From Deltaproteobacteria bacterium (GTDB lineage Bacteria > Myxococcota_A > UBA9042 > PHBI01), in contig JACKFA010000010.1 of assembly GCA_020632715.1 (NCBI GenBank), positions 1 to 64,000 of the forward strand: 64,000 nucleotides of DNA. Direction: 5' to 3'. The notes under the pieces are model-generated. The model saw nothing but the letters and a program-made list of their open reading frames with translations. It was not told the DNA's origin and did no database searches. The translations under genes and the position numbers were made by a program. Positions within the stretch are counted from its first letter, which is position 1, and every line of letters starts with the position of its first letter. This document shows positions 9,901 through 21,123 of the stretch, piece by piece.

Positions 9901-11591
9901 AAGGCGAGCACCACGCCGGTCCAGAGGACGCCGTCGTCGGCGCAGGTGAACGTCGCGCCGCCGCCGCTGGCGCCGTTTCCGAAGGCACCGTCGATGGTGA
10001 AGGTGTCGAGGTCGAGGAGCTCGTCGGTGACGTTGAACGTGTCCGGGTTCCGCGGGAACGGCAGCCCGTCCACGCCGGACACGGTGTTGTTGCCGATGTT
10101 GTTCGAGGGGTTCGCCGGGTTCGAGAGCGGGAAGTCGCCGTTCAGCGTGACGCTGTCGCCCGGGTTCGGCGCCGAGCCGTCCCCGGCCACGATCGTCATC
10201 TGCCCCGTGACCGTGCCGGTCGCGGGCGTCACGAAGCCGTCGAGCGTCAGGTCGAAGGAGGAGCGGAAGCAGCTCTCGAGGCCGTCGTAGAGGTTGATGA
10301 GCTTGAGCGGGGCGCCGTCCTGCTCGTAGACGACCACGAGGACCCAGTTCCCGACGGCGTTGTAGCTCTGCGCGGCCGGGAAGATCGGGGCGTCCGCGAC
10401 CCAGAACTCGCCGCCGCCGGCGACGCGGTCGCTCACGTCGAAGAGGGCCTGGTAGGTCGCGCCGTCGGAGGTGCGGCGGAGGTGGCTCGGGCGGAGCTCG
10501 GCGTAGGCGGCCTCCTCGGGGGCCTTGAAGTGGATCGTGACGTTGTCGTCGGGCAGCTCGGCCGCCCAGCCGCCGGCGTTGTCGACGGTCGTGCCGCTCA
10601 CCGTGACCAGCACGTAGGCCGCGAGGGGGCGCGCGCCCGCCGGGAGGGCGAGGGTGGCGGCGGTGGCGCCGCGCGTGTCGTCCGCGCCGTCGCCGTCGAG
10701 GTCGCCGATGGCGACGGGGTCGACGTCGACGTAGCCGAAGGGGGTCCCGTTGTTGCCGAGCGGGCACGGGGAGAGCGTGCAGTCGAGGAAGACGTTGCCG
10801 GCGACGCCGTAGCTGCCGGCGACCACGAGCGAGCGGCGGAGCGAGAAGCCGTCGGGCTCGGCGACCGGCCCGCCGCGCGGGGTGAGCGAGAAGTCGTCGA
10901 TGGCGAGGCCGTCGTCGGAGCTCGACGCGTTGAAGTCGGTCCAGCGGAGCCAGAGGGTCTCGCCGGGGGCGAGCGTGAGCCCGTCGATCGTGCCCGCGAT
11001 CGCGACGCGGAAGGCCGCGGCGTTGCCGTCCTTGGGCCCGGCCGTGCCGCACGCGGCGTCGACGGTGCAGGGGAGGGCGTCCGTCGAGAAGTCGAGGGCC
11101 GTGGCGCCCGACCAGGCGCCGGTGTCGTCGAGGCCGGTCGCGCCGACGAGGTACTCGACCGTGTAGTGGTCCTCGCGGCCGGTCGCGCCGAGGCGCCACA
11201 TCTCGCCCGTGTAGCTCACGTCGACCGAGGTGATGGTGGCGCCGGTGTCGTTCACGAAGGCGGCGCCGATGCGCGTGGCGACGCTGCCCGAGAGCAGCGA
11301 GCCGAACGCGCGGTCCGCGGCGTCGGCCGCGCCGAAGGAGTAGGTGTTGCCCGAGTTCGAGCTGCCCGTGCCGACGCCGTAGGTGGCGTTGGCGCCCGTC
11401 CCGGTCTCGAGGAACACCCAGCCGGACGGGAGCGTGTCGCCCGTGCTGCCGGTCGCGGCGAGGGCCGAGAAGTCCTCGGTGACGGGGGCGTCGAGCGCGG
11501 TGAGCGGGACGGGGTCGGCGGCGAGCGCCGCGGGCGCGGCGGCGACGACGGCGAGGGCGAGGAGGGGAGCGAGGGCGAGTCTCGTGCGCAT
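6924..11591 (-). CDS. Multidomain secreted MYXO-CTERM protein (DUF11-, SdrD-B-, MopE-, HYR-like)
   Basis: 1555 aa from ATG 11591 (ribosome site GAGGAAG). Signal peptide with probable cleavage after ALA (about residue 24). In order: a beta-rich anchor domain; a segment like DUF3344; a DUF11-like repeat (PSVTVVKSVASEAGEGPIG); an SdrD-B-like fold (FVWYDLDEDGIADPGEPG); three MopE-type Asp/Cys motifs of the form DTDCDGVDxDCDG; Cys-rich modules; several HYR-like Ig domains (PPxIxCP); and a thrombospondin type-3-like calcium loop (DHDGDGVIDRDDNCP). The end is a MYXO-CTERM tail: GGGGCAGG, a hydrophobic helix, then RRRRR. It is expected on the cell surface after processing of the tail. The role is unknown, probably adhesive or calcium/metal-binding. 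Confidence 0.88.
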   Translation of the reverse strand: MRTRLALAPLLALAVVAAAPAALAADPVPLTALDAPVTEDFSALAATGSTGDTLPSGWVFLETGTGANATYGVGTGSSNSGNTYSFGAADAADRAFGSLLSGSVATRIGAAFVNDTGATITSVDVSYTGEMWRLGATGREDHYTVEYLVGATGLDDTGAWSGATALDFSTDALPCTVDAACGTAGPKDGNAAAFRVAIAGTIDGLTLAPGETLWLRWTDFNASSSDDGLAIDDFSLTPRGGPVAEPDGFSLRRSLVVAGSYGVAGNVFLDCTLSPCPLGNNGTPFGYVDVDPVAIGDLDGDGADDTRGATAATLALPAGARPLAAYVLVTVSGTTVDNAGGWAAELPDDNVTIHFKAPEEAAYAELRPSHLRRTSDGATYQALFDVSDRVAGGGEFWVADAPIFPAAQSYNAVGNWVLVVVYEQDGAPLKLINLYDGLESCFRSSFDLTLDGFVTPATGTVTGQMTIVAGDGSAPNPGDSVTLNGDFPLSNPANPSNNIGNNTVSGVDGLPFPRNPDTFNVTDELLDLDTFTIDGAFGNGASGGGATFTCADDGVLWTGVVLAFDVRAPSVTVVKSVASEAGEGPIGPSSVVVYQLDVETAVDSPDDALGVTLVDPLPAELSPADGEILVFQGDVLRSYTVAADDDAGEVVDGVLTVELGDMPAGSSRVVQIRLRVDDGVADGVVTNVAQATFGGQAIPSGAVVVSNEASFDAVSCVNEPFGQIPLCGGSVQSFVWYDLDEDGIADPGEPGLQGWDLTLDDPATAGVDHNATSDVNGAALFEDVAPATYAIGVTPPEGQTHWTWVVDDNVTAGSGGSAAFTVGARCTCDDEDPCTVDTCELDGTCRFELLATDAPDDDCDGVDDDCDGQTDEGYQSVADSCGLGVCAGAGVTSCVDGEVLSTCEIGEPTGDDTDCDGVDQDCDGVADDGFVGQGVTCGLGVCAAEGVTVCVGGEVGEDCTPGEATGDDTDCDGVDDDCDGFPDDGFTPETFACGDAQCGGTGTRTCVGGELVAGACTPRVDGTLCEAPGACALAAACAAGRCEATTFRSCNDGNPCTEDACDFELGCVSSPVEDGTACDDGDLCTTASACAEGACVGSAPVSCGSPGACELAGTCNPATGICDFPMIPGCVDCGEDTTPPAIVCPAVVTAECVAGGVEVALGAPSASDACGSPAVTSDAPATFDAGFTEVVFTATDGADNNATCTTGVDVVDTQPPTIACPEATTVAGQAGICGAQVTLTPTATDGCDGDDVTIIGPAADAVYLPGETSVTLAAVDAAGNVATCTTRVVVTGLDGFDISCDADLTVAAPEDACGWPEALEATLVDECRGETTLTSESGGFPVGDTLVSFAATRDGDGATASCTTRLTVEDVTAPAVSCGGDDASDLQLPTTITPTATDACGVTLSVEDAACERVIAGAPAAVAERCEVSVAGGVVVVGDAPALSGGTVRVTYTLRATDPSGNESVVDCVVGVDPESLDHDGDGVIDRDDNCPEVANAAQGDADGDGLGDLCDATSGVSATGGGGCAGGDAGGGGLALLAIALGLLALARRRRRAA

Positions 11592-11767
11592 GGCTTCCTC
11601 GAGGGCTCTGGGGGCCGTCGTGAGCGGCGTTGAGGCCACGTCGCCGCCGGCCGGGGGAGTATGCCACCCGGGGCCGCTCGTGGGAAACGCGACCGGACGA
11701 CGACGGGCCGATGGTCCGCGCGCCGCGTGGTGGTCGCGCGCCAGCGCGGATCCTCGGGGGCCGTGAG

Positions 11768-11796
11768 TTGACCGTTGCCACGAGTCGGGCGACGTT
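11768..11796 (+). promoter_or_regulatory. Weak sigma-70-like promoter for the chemosensory operon
   Basis: TTGACC (11768-11773) is followed after 17 bp by GACGTT (11791-11796), a poor -10. It lies about 25 bp before the first cheW start, in the 228-bp gap separating it from the divergent MYXO-CTERM gene. This is the best candidate in the gap; nothing else there was recognised. Confidence 0.3.
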
Positions 11797-11819
11797 GGGA
11801 GCCTGGATCTGGGCAAAGG

Positions 11820-12317
11820 GTGGACGGAGGCGTCCTGCAGGGTATCGTTGCACCATCGGCCGAACGTCTCGTGATGATCGCGAGGGGGCGCCGCTGCGCG
11901 CTCCCCGTCGGGCACGTCGTCGAGACGCTGCGCCCGCTGCCGGTCTCTCCGCTCGAGGGCCTGCCCGCCTACGTGAGCGGGGTGTCGGTCGTCCGCGGCG
12001 CGCCGACGCCCGTCGTCGATCTCGGGGCGCTCCTGGGCGGCCCCCCCGCGCCCCCCACCCGCTGGGTCATCGTGCGCGCCACCGCGACGCGCGCGCTCGC
12101 GCTCGCCGTCGACGCCGTGGTCGGCCTCGTCCCCGCCGCCGACCTCGGCCCGGCCGCCGCCCTGCCGCCGCTCCTCGCGTCGGCCGCGGCGGAGGTCGTC
12201 GCGGAGGTGACGCGGCGCGACGACGCGCTGCTCTTCGTCCTCGAGGCGGCGCGGCTCGTGCCGGAGGGCGCCTGGGCCGCGGTCGACGCCGCCCGCGCCG
12301 AGGAGGCGCGCCCATGA
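11820..12317 (+). CDS. cheW: CheW-like coupling protein (first copy)
   Basis: About 165 aa. The CheW fold is recognisable: LVMIARGRRCALPVGHVVET, LRPLPVSPLEGLPAYVSG, then the VSVVRGAPTPVVDLGALLG strand that in CheW binds CheA and receptors. Start is uncertain: GTG 11820 is chosen because it supplies a short N-terminal strand; ATG 11874 would cut into the first strand and TTG 11775 adds non-conserved sequence. It overlaps cheR by 4 bp (ATGA), so the two are translationally coupled. With the second cheW around cheR it recalls the WspB/WspD pair. Confidence 0.8.
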   Translation: MDGGVLQGIVAPSAERLVMIARGRRCALPVGHVVETLRPLPVSPLEGLPAYVSGVSVVRGAPTPVVDLGALLGGPPAPPTRWVIVRATATRALALAVDAVVGLVPAADLGPAAALPPLLASAAAEVVAEVTRRDDALLFVLEAARLVPEGAWAAVDAARAEEARP

Positions 12318-13825
12318 CGCCCATCGACGCCGCCGACGTCGAGCGCTTCCGCGCGCTCCTCGGGCAGCTGCTCGGGCTCGCGAGCGAGCGCGACACGGTC
12401 GAGCCGCTCGAGGTGGTCCTGCGCGAGCGCGTCGCGGCGACGCGCGCGGGCGACGTGCGGGCCTATCTCAGCGGCCTCGAGTCCGGCGCCCTCGCCGGCG
12501 AGGGGCGCGCCCTCGCGACCCGCGTCACCATCGGCGAGACCTACTTCCACCGCCACCCGACGAGCCTCCGCGCCTTCGTCTCGGCGGTCGTGCCCGATCG
12601 CGTGGCAGCGCGCGCGGGCGAGCGCACCCTCTCCATCCTCTCGGCCGGCTGCTCGACCGGGGCCGAGCCCTACACGCTCGCGATGCTCGTGCGGGAGCTC
12701 CCCGAGCTCGCCGGCTGGGACGTGCGGATCCGCGGCGTCGACATCGACGCCGACGCCATCGAGCAGGCGCGGCGCGGGCGCTTCTCGACCTGGCAGCTCC
12801 GGGAGATGGCGCCCGAGGCGCAGGCGCGCTGGTTCACCCCGCGCGGGCCGCGCGAGGTCGAGCTCGACCCGGCCATCCGCGGCATGGTCGACTTCGAGGT
12901 CCGGAACCTCGTCGAGCCGGATCCGGCCTTCTTTCGGCCCGGCGCCTTCGACGTGATCTTCTGCCGCAACGTCGTCATGTACTTCGAGCGGGCGACGACC
13001 GCCGCGCTCGTCGAGCGCTTCGCCACGGCCCTCGCCCCCGACGGCTTCCTCTTCCTCGGGCACGCGGAGACCCTGCGCGGGCTCAGCCACGACTTCACGC
13101 TCCACCAGGCCGAGGACGCCTTCTACTACCAGCGGCGCCCGGGCCTCGAGACGCGCGCGCCGAGCCTGCTCCGGGCCACAGCCGCGCCGCGCCCCGGCGA
13201 GCGCGACGCCTCCTGGGTCGACGCCATCGGGCAGGCCGCGGGGCGGCTCGCGGCCCTCGTCCCCGGGGGCGCCGTCGCCGTCGCGGGGACCTCCGCCGTC
13301 CGCGCGTCCGACGGCGCCTCGAGAGCGCGCCGGCGACGCGCCCTCGAGCTGCTCCAGGACGAGCGCTTCACCGAGGCGCTCGACGCGCTCGGGTCCGGGG
13401 CCCCGGAGGCAGACGACGACGGCGACGCCGAGCTCCTCCGCGCCGTGTTGCTCACGAACCTCGGTCGCGTCGACGACGCCGTGGCCGTGTGCGAGCGCCT
13501 CCTCGCCGCCGACGACCTCGACGCGAGCGTGCACTACCTCATGGCGCTCTGCCGCGAGGCCGCCGGCGACGTCGCCGACGCCGCGCGCCACGATCGCGCC
13601 GCGGTCTACCTCGACCCGGGCTTCGCCATGGCGCGCCTCCACCTCGGGCTCCTCGCGAAGCGGGCGGGCGACCTCGCCGCCGCCAAGAAGGAGCTGGGCG
13701 AGGCGCTCGTGCTCCTCGCCCGCGAGGACGCCGCCCGCATCGCGCTCCTCGGCGGCGGCTTCCGCCGTGAGGCCCTCATCCGGCTCTGCCAGTCGGAGCT
13801 CCGAGCCGCGGGGGGGACGCCATGA
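12314..13825 (+). CDS. cheR: CheR methyltransferase with C-terminal TPR-like domain (WspC-like)
   Basis: 503 aa. The N-terminal all-helical CheR domain (about 5-75) includes TIGETYFHRHP. The SAM-binding domain has ILSAGCSTGAEPYTLAM, VDIDADAIEQARRG and DVIFCRNVVMYF. A low-complexity linker (about 290-335) leads to a C-terminal block of helical repeats (LELLQDERFTEALDAL, then SVHYLMALCREAAGDVADAA) typical of TPR-bearing CheR proteins such as WspC. It methylates glutamates on the MCP encoded two genes downstream. ATGA overlaps at both ends tie it to the flanking cheW genes. Confidence 0.92.
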   Translation: MTPIDAADVERFRALLGQLLGLASERDTVEPLEVVLRERVAATRAGDVRAYLSGLESGALAGEGRALATRVTIGETYFHRHPTSLRAFVSAVVPDRVAARAGERTLSILSAGCSTGAEPYTLAMLVRELPELAGWDVRIRGVDIDADAIEQARRGRFSTWQLREMAPEAQARWFTPRGPREVELDPAIRGMVDFEVRNLVEPDPAFFRPGAFDVIFCRNVVMYFERATTAALVERFATALAPDGFLFLGHAETLRGLSHDFTLHQAEDAFYYQRRPGLETRAPSLLRATAAPRPGERDASWVDAIGQAAGRLAALVPGGAVAVAGTSAVRASDGASRARRRRALELLQDERFTEALDALGSGAPEADDDGDAELLRAVLLTNLGRVDDAVAVCERLLAADDLDASVHYLMALCREAAGDVADAARHDRAAVYLDPGFAMARLHLGLLAKRAGDLAAAKKELGEALVLLAREDAARIALLGGGFRREALIRLCQSELRAAGGTP

Positions 13826-14376
13826 GCGCCGACCACGACGCCGTCCGCGCCCACGTCGCCGCCCTGCGCGACGCGTTCGACGGCGCCTTCGCGCGGCCCC
13901 TCGACGGCGCGCGCCCGGACGAGGTCGATCTCGTCGCCATCCGCGTCGCTGGCGCCCCCTTCGCGCTCCGCGCCGCCGAGCTCGCCGGGCTCGCCGCGGA
14001 CCGCCGCGTGGTGCCCGTGCCCGGCGCGCGCCCGGAGCTGCTCGGGGTCGCCGGCCTCCGCGGGAACCTGGTGCCGGTGTTCGACCTGGCGGCGCTCCTC
14101 GGGCTCGGCCGCGCGCCCGGCGCGCCGCGCTGGCTCGCGCTCTCGGGGCGCGGCGACCGAGCCGTGGGCCTGGCCTTCGGCGGGTTCGACGCCTACGAGC
14201 GCGTGCCCGCCGCGGCGATCGAGGCGGCGGCCCCCGGGGGGCAGGGCGAGGCCGGCCGCGGCCACGTGACGGAGCTCGTCCGCGTGGCGGGCGTCCTGAG
14301 GAGCGTCATCGGGCTCGACGGGCTGGTCGCGGCGCTGCGCGCGCGGTCGGCTCGCGGCGACGAGGAGGAGGGGTGA
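13822..14376 (+). CDS. cheW: CheW-like coupling protein (second copy)
   Basis: 184 aa. After a variable N-terminal 35 residues comes a CheW domain: VDLVAIRVAGAPFALRAAEL, VVPVPGARPELLGVAGLRGN, then LVPVFDLAALLGL. It overlaps cheR by ATGA at its start and is followed within 2 bp by the receptor gene. Having two different CheW proteins flanking a TPR-type CheR matches Wsp-type chemosensory systems, where they scaffold a clustered receptor-kinase complex. Confidence 0.88.
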   Translation: MSADHDAVRAHVAALRDAFDGAFARPLDGARPDEVDLVAIRVAGAPFALRAAELAGLAADRRVVPVPGARPELLGVAGLRGNLVPVFDLAALLGLGRAPGAPRWLALSGRGDRAVGLAFGGFDAYERVPAAAIEAAAPGGQGEAGRGHVTELVRVAGVLRSVIGLDGLVAALRARSARGDEEEG

Positions 14377-14378
14377 AC

Positions 14379-15839
14379 ATGGGCAGCTGGACGATCGGCA
14401 GGAAGGTGGCGGCGGGGTTCGCGCTCGTCGTGTTCCTCACGGTGCTCGTGGCGGCTGTCGGCGTCGGCGCGCTGACCTCGGCCGTGAGCGCGAAGGACGA
14501 GGTGCTCGCGACGTCGGCGGACAACCTGAACATCGCGGCGCGGCTGTCGGCGGCCCTCGAGGGGCAGGTCGCGAGCATCCGCGGCTACCTCCTGACGGGG
14601 GGCGCGCAGCACCGGCGCGACTACGAGGCCAACCGCGGCACGCTCGCGGCGGCGCTCGAGCGCTTCGCGCAGAAGCAGCACGTCGATCGCGAGGACGCCA
14701 TCCTGCAGGAGCTCCGCGCCACCGAGGCGGCCTACGACGCCGCCGCGACGCGGGTGCTCGCGAGCTACGACGGCGGCGCCGGGCCGGAGGCGATCCAGAA
14801 GGCGTTCGAGGCCGAGCTCGAGCCGCGCCATGGCGTCATGAACCGCCTGCTCACCGAGCTCGTCGCCCTCGAGCAGCGGCGGGTCGAGACGAGCACGGCG
14901 GAGGCGGCGTCGGCGTCGGACAGCGCCGTGATCCTGCTGATCCTCGTCGCGGCGGTCGCGGTCGTGGTCGCGGCGGGCGCGGGCTTCCTCATCGCCGGCG
15001 GGCTCACGAAGCAGATCGGCTCGGCGGTGCAGCACATCCAGAGCTCGGCGGCGGAGCTGCAGGCGGCGGCGGGCGAGCAGGTGACCGGGGTGAAGGAGCA
15101 GAGCACGGCGATGACGGAGATCACGACGACGATAAGCGAGCTCCTCGCGACGTCGAAGCAGATCGCCGACGGCGCGCAGCGCGTGTCGACCATCGCCGCC
15201 GAGACGGGAGGCGCCTCGCGGCAAGGCGACGTCGGCGTCCGGCAGACGGGCGACGCCTTCGGCAACATCAAACGGCAGATGGACCTCGTCGTCGGGCACG
15301 TGCTCGAGCTCGGCAAGAAGTCGCAGCTCATCGGCGGGATCCTCGAGATCATCAACGAGCTCTCGGAGCAGACGAACATCCTCGCCATCAACGCGACCAT
15401 CGAGGCCGCGGGCGCCGGGGAGGCGGGGCGGCGCTTCGGCGTCGTGGCCGACGAGATCCGGAAGCTCGCCGACCGCGTCGCGGGCTCGACGCGCGAGATC
15501 CGCGTGCTCGTCGACGACATCCGCGCCGCGGTGAACACGACCGTGATGGTCAGCGAGGGCGGCGCCAAGGCGGTCGACGGCGGGGCGCAGCAGATGGGCA
15601 GCCTCGCGGCGAGCTTCTCGCGGATCCTCGGCCTCGTCGGCACCACGACCGAGGCGTCGCGCGAGATCGAGCTCAGCACGAAGCAGCAGGCGACGGCGGT
15701 CGAGCAGGTGAAGGTCGCGGTCGCCAACGTGGCGCAGGCGACGCGGGAGACCGAGGCGAGCTCCTCGCAGACGCTCCAGACCGCGGGCCAGCTGACGTCC
15801 CTCTCGACGGAGCTCCGGCGGCTCATCCAGCGAGGCTGA
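14379..15839 (+). CDS. Methyl-accepting chemotaxis protein with CHASE3-like sensor, no HAMP
   Basis: 486 aa from ATG 14379, 7 bp after a strong GGAGGAGGGG ribosome site. TM1 is about residues 10-32, a periplasmic helical domain (about 35-180) carries the CHASE3-like pattern EGQVASIRGYLLTGG, and TM2 is about 182-205. The cytoplasmic coiled coil begins almost directly after TM2, so a HAMP domain appears to be missing. The signalling tip is conserved: ILEIINELSEQTNILAINAT, IEAAGAGEAGRRFGVVADE, IRKLADRVAGSTREI. Candidate methylation glutamines/glutamates lie in the flanking helices. No C-terminal CheR-tethering pentapeptide was seen. It should be the dedicated receptor of this cluster. Confidence 0.92.
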   Translation: MGSWTIGRKVAAGFALVVFLTVLVAAVGVGALTSAVSAKDEVLATSADNLNIAARLSAALEGQVASIRGYLLTGGAQHRRDYEANRGTLAAALERFAQKQHVDREDAILQELRATEAAYDAAATRVLASYDGGAGPEAIQKAFEAELEPRHGVMNRLLTELVALEQRRVETSTAEAASASDSAVILLILVAAVAVVVAAGAGFLIAGGLTKQIGSAVQHIQSSAAELQAAAGEQVTGVKEQSTAMTEITTTISELLATSKQIADGAQRVSTIAAETGGASRQGDVGVRQTGDAFGNIKRQMDLVVGHVLELGKKSQLIGGILEIINELSEQTNILAINATIEAAGAGEAGRRFGVVADEIRKLADRVAGSTREIRVLVDDIRAAVNTTVMVSEGGAKAVDGGAQQMGSLAASFSRILGLVGTTTEASREIELSTKQQATAVEQVKVAVANVAQATRETEASSSQTLQTAGQLTSLSTELRRLIQRG

Positions 15840-15850
15840 CGACCACGACC

Positions 15851-17965
<2,115 letters not shown>

Positions 17966-17969
<4 letters not shown>

Positions 17970-19039
17970 CGAACGGCCGACTCCGCGTCCTCGTCGCCGA
18001 GGACTCCGCGACCGTCCGCGCGCGCCTCGTGGAGGTGCTCCGCGCCGACGCCGGCATCGAGGTCGTCGGCGAGGCCCGCGACGGGCGCGAGGCCGTGGCC
18101 CTCTGCAGCGCGCTCCGCCCCGACGTCCTCACCGTCGACATGATGATGCCCATCATGACCGGGCTCGCCGCCACCGAGCACATCATGGCGTACTGCCCGA
18201 CGCCCATCCTCGTCGTCTCGTCCTCGATCAACCGCGCCGAGCTCTTCGAGACCTACGAGGCCCTCGCCGCGGGCGCCGTCGACGTGCTCGAGAAGCCGAC
18301 CGGCGAGGAGCCCGTCGGCGAGTGGGAGACGCGCTTCCTCGCCGCTGTGCGGATGGTCGCGCGCATCAAGGTCATCACCCACCCGCGCGCCCGCCTCCGC
18401 GACGTCGGGGGACCGCCGCCGACCGCGCCTTTCCCGCGCCCCGGGGCGAGCCCGCGCGCCGCCATCGCCATCGGCGCCTCGACCGGCGGGCCGGGCGCCG
18501 TGCTCGAGGTCCTCCGCGGCCTCGGCCCCGACTTCCCGCTGCCCATCCTGCTCGTCATCCACATCGGCGCCCCCTTCGGCGCCGCCTTCGCCGACTGGCT
18601 CGACGGCCTCTCGCCGCTCCGCGTCCGCACCCCGGTCGAGGGCGAGGCCCTCCCGCCGCGCGGTCGCGGCGTGGTCTTCCTCGCCCCGCCCGAGCAGCAC
18701 CTCGTGCTCCGCGGGGGCCGCCTCGGCCTCACCGACGCCCCGCCGCGCCACTCCTGCCGGCCGTCGGTCGACGTCCTCTTCGAGTCGGTGGCCGGCGAGC
18801 TCGGCGCGAGCGCGGTCGGCTGCCTCCTGACGGGCATGGGCAACGACGGCGCCGCCGGGCTCCTCGCGATGCGCGCGGCCGGCGCCACGACCATCGCGCA
18901 GGACGAGGCCACGAGCGCCGTCTACGGCATGCCGCGCGAGGCGGCGCGGATCGGCGCGGCCTCGCGGATCCTCGCCCTCGAGGCCATCCCCCCCGCGCTC
19001 GCGCGGCTCGCGGCGAGCTCGACGTCGGAGGTGGCCTGA
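17966..19039 (+). CDS. cheB: CheB protein-glutamate methylesterase (WspF-like)
   Basis: 357 aa from ATG 17966, overlapping the cheA stop (ATGA). Receiver domain at residues 6-125 with acidic pair Glu12/Asp13, phospho-acceptor Asp58 (LTVDMMMP) and Lys in EKPTG. After a Pro-rich linker comes the esterase domain: GASTGGPG (catalytic Ser), LLVIHI (catalytic His), and LLTGMGNDGAAGL (catalytic Asp), then QDEATSAVYGMPREA. All catalytic elements are present, so it should demethylate the adjacent receptor when phosphorylated by CheA. It overlaps the next gene by 1 bp (TGATG). Confidence 0.94.
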
Positions 19040-21123
19040 TGGCGGTGCGCGTGCTGGTCGCCGACGACAGCCTCACGGTGCGCATGGCGCTCGTGGACAC
19101 GCTCGCCGACGCGGGCTTCGAGGTCGTTGCCGCCGACAGCGTCGCCGCGGCGCGCGCGGCCATCGCGGGCGACGGCTTCGACCTGCTCCTCCTCGACGTG
19201 ATCTTCCCCGACGGCGACGGCGTCGCGCTCCTCGAGGAGGTGCGCGCCGATCCGCGCCACCGGAAGACCCCGGTCATGCTGCTCTCCGGCGAGGACGACG
19301 TCAGCGACCGCGTCCGCGGCCTCTCGCGCGGCGCCGACGAGTACCTCGGGAAGCCGTTCGACCCGGCCGTCGTCGTAGCCCGCGCGCGGCAGCTCACGGG
19401 CGCCGTGTTCGCCTCGACGGCGCCCGAGGGCGCCCGCCGCGTGCTGCTCATCGACGACAGCCCCACCTGGCTCACGGCGCTCCGCGACGCCTTCGAGGCG
19501 GCCGGCTTCGCGCCCATCACCGCGCCCGACGGCGAGGCCGGGCTGCGCCTCGCCGCGGACCTGCGCCCCGAGGCCATCGTCGTCGACGGGCACCTCCCCG
19601 GCATCGACGGCGCCGAGGTGATCCGCCGCGTCCGCTTCGACGCCGCGCTCCGCCGCACGCCGTGCCTCCTCCTGACCGCCGCCGGCACGCGCGCCGACGA
19701 GCTCCGCGCCTTCGAGGCCGGCGCGGACGCGTTCGTCAGCAAGGACAACGACGTCGACGTCGTGCTCGCCCGCGTGAACGCCCTCCTGCGCGCCCAGGGC
19801 GCCGGCGACGCCGCCGCGCCCGAGGCGATCACGCCCAGCGCCCTCGCGCCGAAGCGCGTCCTCGCGGTCGACGACAGCCTCACCTACCGCGAGCTCGTGG
19901 GGCAGTGGCTGCGGGAGGACGGCTACGAGGTCGTCCTCGCCGCGTCGGGCGCGGAGGCCCTCGAGCTGCTCGCGGTGCAGCCCGTGGACTGCGTGCTCCT
20001 CGACGTCATGATGCCCGGGCTCAGCGGCCCCGAGACCTGCGCGGCCATCCGCGCGTCGCCCGCGCTGCGCGACATCCCGGTCATCATGCTCACCGGGCGC
20101 GAGGACCGCGCCTCGATGATCGAGGGCATGAACGCAGGCGCCGACGACTACGTCGCGAAGTCCGCCGACAACGACGTCATCGCGGCGCGCCTGCGGGCGC
20201 AGATCCGGCGGAAGCAGTTCGAGGACGAGTCGCGCCTCATCCGCGAGCAGCTCCAGCGGAAGGAGCTCGAGGCCGCCGAGGCCCGCGCCGCGGTCGCCCT
20301 CGCCGACACGCGCGCGCGCCTCCTCGCCGACCTCGAGGTGACGAACGAGGAGCTCGCCGCCGCGAACGCGGAGCTCGCGCGCGCGAAGGAGCGCGCCGAG
20401 CGCGAGAGCCGCTTCAAGTCGCGCTTCCTCGCGAACATGTCGCACGAGCTGCGGACGCCGCTGAACGCCATCCTCGGCTTCGGCGAGCTGCTCGAGCTCG
20501 GCTCCGACGGCGCCCTCAACCCCACGCAGCAGGAGTACGTCGGCTACGTGCTCACGAGCGCGCGCCACCTGACGAGCCTCGTCCAGGACATCCTCGATCT
20601 CTCGAAGATCGAGGCCGGCAAGGTCGACCTGAACCCCGTCACCGTCTCGCTCGCCGACGCCGTCAAGAACGTGCGCGGCGTGCTGCAGGGGCACATCTAC
20701 AAGCAGGGCGTCCGCGTCGACGTCGACGTCGCGCCGGACGCCGCCGCCGTCCACGCCGACCCCGTGCGCCTCCGGCAGGTGCTCTACAACCTGCTGTCGA
20801 ACGCCATCAAGTTCACCGACCGGGGCGGCCGGGTCCGCCTCGAGACGCGCCGCGCCGGCGCCTTCGTCGCCATCTCGGTCGCGGACACCGGCATCGGCAT
20901 CCGCCCCGAGGACCTGCCGCGCCTCTTCCAGGAGTTCGAGCGCATCAAGCCCGTCGACGGCCCCGAGCGCGAGGGCACAGGCCTCGGGCTCGCCCTCACG
21001 AAGCGCCTCGTCGAGCTCCACGGTGGCACCATCACCGTCGCGAGCGAGCCGGGCGTCGGCACGACCTTCATCGCGCGCCTCCCAGCGGACGAGGCGTCCT
21101 TCCCGGAGTCCCCCCCGTCATGA
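19039..21123 (+). CDS. Hybrid histidine kinase with three N-terminal receivers (REC-REC-REC-HK)
   Basis: 694 aa from ATG 19039. Receiver 1 (about 3-120, Asp53 in LLLLDVIFPDGDG), receiver 2 (RRVLLIDDSPTW, VVDGHLPGIDG) and receiver 3 (KRVLAVDDSLTY, VLLDVMMPGLSG) are in tandem. A coiled coil (about 390-460, rich in ELAAANAELARAKERAE-type heptads) leads to a HisKA domain with FLANMSHELRTPLNAILGF and a HATPase domain with NLLSNAIKF, DTGIGI and GTGLGLAL. No sensor domain or membrane helix is present, so its inputs must be phosphoryl groups or protein contacts, most simply from CheA of this operon. It overlaps both neighbours, by 1 and 4 bp. Confidence 0.92.
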   Translation: MAVRVLVADDSLTVRMALVDTLADAGFEVVAADSVAAARAAIAGDGFDLLLLDVIFPDGDGVALLEEVRADPRHRKTPVMLLSGEDDVSDRVRGLSRGADEYLGKPFDPAVVVARARQLTGAVFASTAPEGARRVLLIDDSPTWLTALRDAFEAAGFAPITAPDGEAGLRLAADLRPEAIVVDGHLPGIDGAEVIRRVRFDAALRRTPCLLLTAAGTRADELRAFEAGADAFVSKDNDVDVVLARVNALLRAQGAGDAAAPEAITPSALAPKRVLAVDDSLTYRELVGQWLREDGYEVVLAASGAEALELLAVQPVDCVLLDVMMPGLSGPETCAAIRASPALRDIPVIMLTGREDRASMIEGMNAGADDYVAKSADNDVIAARLRAQIRRKQFEDESRLIREQLQRKELEAAEARAAVALADTRARLLADLEVTNEELAAANAELARAKERAERESRFKSRFLANMSHELRTPLNAILGFGELLELGSDGALNPTQQEYVGYVLTSARHLTSLVQDILDLSKIEAGKVDLNPVTVSLADAVKNVRGVLQGHIYKQGVRVDVDVAPDAAAVHADPVRLRQVLYNLLSNAIKFTDRGGRVRLETRRAGAFVAISVADTGIGIRPEDLPRLFQEFERIKPVDGPEREGTGLGLALTKRLVELHGGTITVASEPGVGTTFIARLPADEASFPESPPS

